Positions 58,174-64,000 of a stretch of 64,000 bases of DNA are shown here, piece after piece. The DNA is from Pachyseris speciosa. Taxonomy: Eukaryota; Cnidaria; Anthozoa; Scleractinia; Pachyseridae. The DNA is taken from contig JAEMWC010000967.1 in the NCBI GenBank assembly GCA_016490735.1, positions 91,001 through 155,000 of the forward strand. Reading direction: 5' to 3'. The first letter of the stretch is position 1. Every line of letters begins with the position of its first letter. A program made the translations under genes and the position numbers. The notes beneath the pieces are model-generated. The model did not search any database. It was given only the letters and a program-made list of their open reading frames with translations, and was not told where the DNA came from.

Positions 58174-61100
58174 GTCACTAATGACGATGATGATGACGAT
58201 GACGACGATGACGATGATGATTGTCGACCATATCTCAGTTCAATGCCGCCGGTTTAAAAATTCACCTAGTGTTTCAGCCCCATTTTCTTAATACATTTTT
58301 TAATCAGACCACAGAAATTAGCGAAAGAAAGCAAGTCCTGTCAATTAATAATCAACTGTTTCAATTATGTTATTAGGTATATGTTCCATTTAGGTTCAAT
58401 AACTGAAATGTGTCGGCCATACCTCCATACTTTCATCGGCGTCCTCGTGATTAACATCTATAAAACAATACATAGCAGACGTTAAGCCGATTTTACCGTC
58501 ACTTTGCGAGTGATTTTACGCGGCTTGAATCGAAACGCAAGAAACCGAAAACCCCTCAACATGGCTTAGCTCGCCATTAATTAGCCTACCGCTAGATTAA
58601 TAAGCTAGCTACTTACATTACAGACTTTAAAATAATGGTTAACGAGGAAAACATGAACCCCAACTCGTGGCGATGTTCAGCTTGCTACTTCCCAGTAACA
58701 TCAAGTTTAATCTTCAAAATTGTGATTAAGACTATCAAGAGTTTCCAGCACATTGCTATAACAATGGTCCGAACCCTAACCTCTCCCAAGTGAAATAATA
58801 ATCACCGAACAATAAGCACCTTCTAAATCCTCTATTCTGCACAGAAACAAGTTTATCCGCGGATAAGGTTTTCCGACACTCTCTTTGTACTTCTCCACGG
58901 TAAAAAACTGGTTAGTGCCGGGTATGTTTTTGACCTCCTGAAAATCTGGGTAAAGGAGTTTCCAGTCCTGGCTAGAGGGAAGTCTCGTGTTATGTGCTTT
59001 GTGCTTATCCAGAGCTGCTCTCCTGAGAGTTATACTTGAGCATGTCCTTGCGATTACCACTGGCATAAGAGTGCTTCTTTTCGCTTTAATTTCACCATTA
59101 ACAGCATGGGCAATGCCAACATTTATCTAAAAAGAGAGAAACAAAATGATTGAGCATTATATTAAGGCCGTCATGATTTGCTAGTGGCTGTAGTGTTCTC
59201 AGATATAAGAACAATTATAAGTCCATGTCTTATAGCACTGTGTTATTATTGACAGTATAAGTGCATTGAAGAGAACATGCTAACCTTCACTGATCGGCCC
59301 CCTTCTTCTTCTTTTTTGGTACGAACCTTTCTCTTCTCTCGGATGCTTTTTCCTTGCTAATGTCTTCCGCTTCACGGTTTCTTTTCTCCATGAAATCTTT
59401 AAATGTTGGCACTTCTTTTTCCTCTTGAAACTTGGGGAAATGTCCTCTAGATGGAGGACATTTAAACCCACAATTCCCACAAAAGCACTGGCCTCTACTT
59501 AGTTCATTTCCACAAACTGTACAAAACATCTGCGAGGTAATGTTTAAAAGAAAAATGGTGCCATCAAGAAACTGTCAGTAAAGTTATGTGCATTTTCCCA
59601 TGGCGTAAACAACCTCTCCTTTACGTTTTTACACTGTAAACGAATAGGCTCATAGGGACTACCGAAAGCAATGGAAAGTTTTGGACAAATGTATATAATG
59701 CTCAAAATTTCAACTTGTAAGGTCAAAACAGATGCATTCTTTAATCCGCACCATAACCGTCGATACTTCAACTGGGAGTTCAGTGGATTCCGTCATGAAA
59801 CAAAGCGTCGAAAATTTGTCGTGCCAATTCAATTCCAGTTTGAAATTTTTTCATTGTGGCTCAAAGAAATTTGCATCAAATATTTAAGCAGCCAGTCCTT
59901 AATATCTGTGCTTAAACTGAAGTTGAGGAAAACGGAAACACACCTAGAACAAAATCGGAATGAAAAAAACCGGACACTGTAATAAGAACATAATGTCAGT
60001 CTCTGTCTGTAATTACCGAGATCCCAGAGATGGCGCGACACTCACGATCCTCAACAATCACAGGGTTCGGGTGTTGCGAGGCAGTAGACAATTAAAACTT
60101 CACTCGGATAGAATGACTAAAACGATTTAATGACAGAGTTACAAAGAAGCGATGACTGCTATATTCAGGGACTCCAAATGACAAGTTTTGGTAGATATCT
60201 GTTCAGTGGAGGGTGGTTAGTCTTAGGCTTTCGGCGTCGATTAAAGAGTGCACTTGGCTTTTTGTAACTGAAACGTGGCCTAAAAGATTCGACGTGGGAA
60301 AATCATAGCCCCTGAGGTTATCGGAAAGGTGATAATTGCAGACAAAAACGACAGCTAGCATTTTCAGAAAGAAGGTAGTTCCCTAGAAAGTTCGTAGAAA
60401 GTTCATTTAGGCTGGCTTTTCTCAAAGGATGATTTTGTTCCGCGACATTTTCGGGCAATTAAAATTTCATTTATAGAATCCAAATAGATCAAATTCTTAT
60501 AGATAACTAGTAACATCACTTCAAACGGACTTCAAACACCATAAGGTTGTTAAAAATGCCTTTCAACAACTTTTGGTTGATTTGAATCGCTGGGTGCTCC
60601 TTTAAATTAAGTGACGTTAGAACCAAGTAAAGGTAGAGGGTAGTAGTAGCAGTAGTAGTAGGTTCGAACTGAAATACGATAATTAAAAAAGTACATTCCA
60701 ACTAGATAAGATAATAGCCTTTTATCAACCATGGCATGCAACGTACATTAAAACGTAACTATACATACTTAAAAGCAGAGGAATTTAAAGATACTAACTG
60801 AACATAACTGACAATAAAAGTATACTCAAAACAAAACTGATAAATATCGATAAAGCATCACTTGAGATGGACTGAAACAAACAATATGAGCATCAGTTGA
60901 AAGAAACAAATTAGTAAATTCGCAGATCCTTTGACCAGAGACAATACCGTGACAAATAGTGATGTTGTGAAATTGATGTCAACACCTTGCACTTAAAAAG
61001 CTAACGATTCTCTTTTAACAAAACACTGATTTGGTGGCGTAACGAAAATGAAACATATAACTTACTTTGGTTGAGGTATCTCGCACCAAAAGGTAGCAGA

Positions 61101-61257
61101 ACACAGCGGTAAATAGTGGGTATCGGATTCTATAATAGTAGCTCGGTACTTGCGAGGTAGCTTGTGTTTTACAGTTGTAAGCGAGTCGCTTTTATAACAC
61201 GCGCGTACGTGCATATACTAAGGGCGTTTCCCAATAAGGGTGTGTTATGATAAAAAA

Positions 61258-61966
61258 TTGGTACCCAGTAGGGTACACGAGTCTAGTGCTTTAAACTGAT
61301 GATAGTTGGGACTGATTTCACATGACATACAAAGGGTTGGAAACAAATGGAACCTGACATGGACACCATTCTGTAGGGGGCATTCGGGTACTACTTGGAG
61401 GAGGGGGAGAGGGCTGGGAAATGGGAATGTGGTTCATGGCATTTTCAACATCCTTCAAATAGGCCCTGAGGCCATGCATTTCACGTGGGGGAGGAGGGGT
61501 CTCATATTTTCTAAAAATAAATGGAGAATTTCAGCATCATGTTTAGTCTGTGCCCAACGTGGGCGCAATTTTGGAAGACAATTTTGAAGAACAACGTGCA
61601 AAATCCTACACTCTTGTGCTGAAACGCGAGGCTGGACTTATGAAACTCAGACCACGCAATCAAAATGAAAAATATTTATTTCAAACCTGTGACAAGAAGG
61701 TCAAGTTACAAATACACGTTACATTTTACTGGTGACATTACCAAGTTTTTATCATAACCAGCAAGTTAAAAAAACGTTCAATAACCAGATAGTTTGTCAC
61801 GCAACTTGTGATTAAAATAAGTTCTTATATTAAACTGATCAATGTTGATTTTAGGTATGTTTTTAATATCTCAATTCATACCAAGAAACGAATAACCAAA
61901 CAAGAATACACAATTTATTACTGCAGGTGATAGTTGTCTCACATGAGACTAATTATTGTACACTTA
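61258..61966. other. Flank between duplication and TIR element
   Basis: Open frames of 61-93 codons occur, but none shows a known domain or splice support. A G-rich purine stretch lies at about 61395-61420. Confidence 0.35.
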
Positions 61967-63262
61967 GGGACCGTTCATTTTTTATGGGGTAGGGGGGGCT
62001 GGTGGGATTTGGAGGAGTGTAATTTGAAAATTGTATGACCCCCCCCCCAATTTCCGATTTTTTTCGCATGCCCCCCCCCCCCCACTCATCAGAGTAATTT
62101 TTTGGAAGCCCCCCCCCCCCTTATGAATAAAAAAAATACATAAGGTATTGAAAAAGTTACTGCATTAAAATTTCGTTTTGTTACATTTCACGTAATTTAG
62201 TGAAAGAAAGCTGAAAACTAGAAAGCTGTTTTTAACAAATCCTCACTCAAAAGAATGAAAAGTCAATTTCAGCTCTTCTTGTTACTGCTCGTCCTGAGCG
62301 TGTTGTAGCTGGCCGCTCGTCTACATATTCCTCGTCTGAGGCGATAAAAGCAAGAACGACATCATTTGAGTCGTCTTCAGAGTCAGGGGCATCACTCTTG
62401 TAATCATCATCAGTTTCTTCTCCCTCACTGCTTTCACCACTGCTGTCTAGTTGACCTGATTCATTGCTGCTTCTCACTTCGGCTTGACCTGTTCTGAGTG
62501 TATTCATCTGCAGGAAGTGTCCCATAATTGTCTTCACTTTGTCATTCTTGCTGCTCTTCTGATGCTGTTTTAATAGCCCATGATGTTGTAAGTATTTGTT
62601 CAATTCTGGCACACGGAGCTTTTTTAGCTTGGCAGCATCTCCGCACAAAGTAGCCCAACGATAATCATCATAGGACTTTTCTCTTGCCTCCCTATTTTCC
62701 CTTGCCCTTTCCGCCAGTCTTTCTTTTTTTTAAACTCTATGACCTCAAGATGCTGGAGATAGTCAACCACAAACTTTGGTTTCACAATGAATTTGTCTCC
62801 AAATCTAGCTACGCTCTCTGGGTCAGACAAAACTAGGCTACCACTAAATTTCTCAGAGAAAAGCTTTGGTAACGAGGTCAGTTCCAATTCAGGACTCAAA
62901 TTATTGGTTTTACTTATATGAGCTTGACAACAACATTTTTATGAATGAAAAGAAAGTTGTTGCTATTCAAGACTGTTATTATGGTATGTTCACTGTCCTT
63001 ATAAAATATAAAAGCTGTTGAGAAGTTTTCTTGTTACCCTGGAACCGGTTTTAGCATATTTGTTATAAATAAAAGAGCACAATTTTTCTTCCATTTGTAA
63101 ACATCTCTTATCCTATTTTTAATCTAATTTTTTCGTCCGACCCCCCCCCCCCCTTTCCTTCATTTTTTTTCGGCTGGCCCCCCCTTTCAAGCCAATTTTT
63201 TTCGAGTGGCCCCCCCCCAAATCCCACCAGCCCCCCCTTTCTCATAAAAAATGAACGGTCCC
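61967..63262 (-). mobile_element. DNA transposon with 46-bp TIRs, TTA target duplication and poly-C subterminal tracts
   Basis: Ends GGGACCGTTCATTTTTTATG and the matching complement (ATGAACGGTCCC, ending 63262) extend about 46 bases inward through GGGGGGGCTGGTGGGATTTG with few mismatches. TTA flanks both ends (61964-61966, 63263-63265), as in PIF/Harbinger-type insertions. Inside the TIRs, runs of C alternate with T-rich spacers at 62040-62120 and 63138-63220. One minus-strand coding region is present and listed separately. No transposase is visible, so this is a non-autonomous copy or a new type. Confidence 0.75.
62247..62899 (-). CDS. SAP-like, acidic-tail protein fragment inside the TIR element, one frameshift
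   Basis: Two minus-strand frames join at an A run (T on plus) near 62723-62735. The first part has VKPKFVVDYLQHLEVIEF. After the shift come a basic coiled segment (RLAERARENREAREK), then YDDYRWATLCGDAAKLKKL and LRVPELNKYLQHHGL, which resembles a SAP DNA-binding helix pair. A long acidic tail (SSGESSEGEETDDD) follows, and stop at 62247. I recall similar C-terminal modules in predicted coral proteins but cannot name the parent. No start is obvious, so it is probably the 3' exon of a longer transposon gene. Confidence 0.5.
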
Positions 63263-63718
63263 TTACACTGACAAAAATATAGAAATTTGACTTGTGTAAC
63301 ACTGTGTCAACTCTTAAGGTGTACATAGCAATGAAAACTCAGAAAAACTGCACAATTCTTACGGTTTTATCTACAAACATCTGTGGAACTGACTATAAAC
63401 ATGTTTACGTTCGCTGAAAATTCGATTTGTCTTCGACAGAGCGATTAATGTCAGCCTCACAAGAGGGGTTATTGTCCTCAAAGGACGGTTTAGTGGCCTC
63501 AACCGAGGGCTTTTTGTTCTCAAAAGTGTAAATCATACTAAACTTACACGCAAATGTAGTCCGCTTGAATTGATCACAACGGCTTCGTGTAAGCTTAAGC
63601 TTAAGCTTATATTTGTTCGAAATCATCGACCTAAAGGTGGTAGAACACTCGCAATACCTTCTGCTTGATTGATTCAAAGCATGTTAAGAAGAATCTAGAA
63701 TATAAATTCAACGTAAAA

Positions 63719-63965
63719 CGTACCGGCGGCTTCGCGTCGTCAGCTACAAGAATCTTCAGCACAGATTCCCACGTGGCATTATTCGGATGCAGCTTGTCCA
63801 CGAACAATTTTCATTACATACGATCAGATACGATGTATTCAAGTTTTCGCATCGATCGAGAAATATTGCAACAGCATTCGTCGATACTCTGACGTGCCTA
63901 CCTTGTTGTCTGAGTGCGTATCCACGTTTACGAATCGATTGAAGAAAATTGAGTCGATACTCCAA
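63719..63965 (-). CDS. Unrecognised candidate exon with an apparent frameshift
   Basis: On the minus strand, an open frame from 63965 reads MEYRLNFLQSIRKRGYALRQ and FLDRCENLNTSYLIVCNEN. At about 63815 a different frame continues with VDKLHPNNATWESVLKILVA up to a GTACGT donor near 63721. The composition looks coding, but I recognise no family, and the switch of frame may be coincidence. Confidence 0.25.
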
Positions 63966-64000
63966 CGCAATTGTGGACAGTGAACAGCCCTGAGTAGATA

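Larger units (their letters stand above)
54109..59529 (-). pseudogene. HECT-type E3 ubiquitin ligase (G2E3-like), copy 2, all visible exons, several frameshifts
   Basis: Exons 59529-59285, 59126-58820, 58457-58423, 56719-56603, 56509-56298 and 56012-55531 correspond one to one with copy 1. The terminal exon 54737-54109 carries the rest of the HECT domain: SLSDESFESGLSSEL, then a C-lobe with the catalytic-Cys motif ASTCSLELFLP and the end MEEAIVLTCGFGKV. Lesions: a TGA from a missing base near 59290, an extra A near 55580 that puts TGA in the HECT exon, and a frame change around 54500-54525 in the last exon. Where copy 1 is broken (near 1129 and 3845), this copy keeps the frame. Likely a pseudogene as assembled; sequence error in short homopolymers is the alternative. 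Confidence 0.75.
55510..61257. repeat. Segmental duplication, copy 2
   Basis: Direct copy of 1-5763. Matching continues from the exon boundary at 55531 to the A run at 61257. The MITE at 57091-57755 and the MITE at 57828-58173 are the shared counterparts of those at 1583 and 2321. Sequence left of 55510 cannot be compared because copy 1 leaves the window. Confidence 0.93.

Noticed and set aside
1..64000. Idea that HECT ligase, USP48 and UBXN10-like form a functional ubiquitin cluster
   Set aside because: The genes lie on both strands, are separated by unrelated genes and repeats, and two are damaged. The proximity is most simply coincidence.

Overview
This is a eukaryotic nuclear window, most likely from a cnidarian, probably a reef-building coral or another hexacorallian. 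Its conserved genes are metazoan (USP48, DDX19, UBXN10-like, a HECT ligase) and are split into small exons with GT-AG introns. The spaces between exons are packed with tRNA-derived SINEs, MITEs with terminal inverted repeats, a Penelope-like fragment, a non-LTR retrotransposon and hammerhead-ribozyme-like motifs, a mix I associate with coral genomes. The clade is inferred from resemblance; no database was searched. All exon models come from reading splice sites and phases by eye.

Layout. 1-5763 (minus strand): a HECT E3 ligase gene whose 3' part lies left of the window. The same segment recurs in the same orientation at about 55.51-61.26 kb, where the terminal HECT exon (54109-54737) is also present. 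The copies look about 98-99% identical, but each carries frame-disrupting indels in different exons. 5993-23200 (plus): 23 exons of USP48 with the catalytic His region, DUSP-type region, ubiquitin-like region and natural stop. The catalytic-Cys exons are not seen, and one exon has an in-frame TAG. 25435-43801 (minus): a complete ten-exon DDX19/Dbp5-type DEAD-box RNA helicase, convergent with USP48. Its introns hold a 1-kb foldback, a Penelope-like fragment, an inverted array of tRNA genes, a SANT-protein transposon remnant and an antisense LINE.

44-48 kb holds MITEs. 48.2-49.2 kb is a UBXN10-like coding region interrupted by a 183-bp MITE and an in-frame stop. 50.2-51.1 kb has two minisatellites. 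51.2-53.6 kb is an integrase-like DDE gene with two frameshifts. 61.97-63.26 kb is a TIR element with TTA target duplications, poly-C subterminal tracts and a SAP-like acidic protein.

Three host genes act in ubiquitin and p97 biology (HECT ligase, USP48, UBXN10-like). They lie on both strands and nothing suggests co-regulation. The most notable observations are the inverted cluster of tRNA-like genes (predicted anticodon AGT on a Val-like body), hammerhead motifs around Penelope-like sequence, divergent motifs V and VI in an otherwise intact DDX19, the transposon-broken UBXN10-like gene, and the reciprocal lesions in the duplicated HECT genes.
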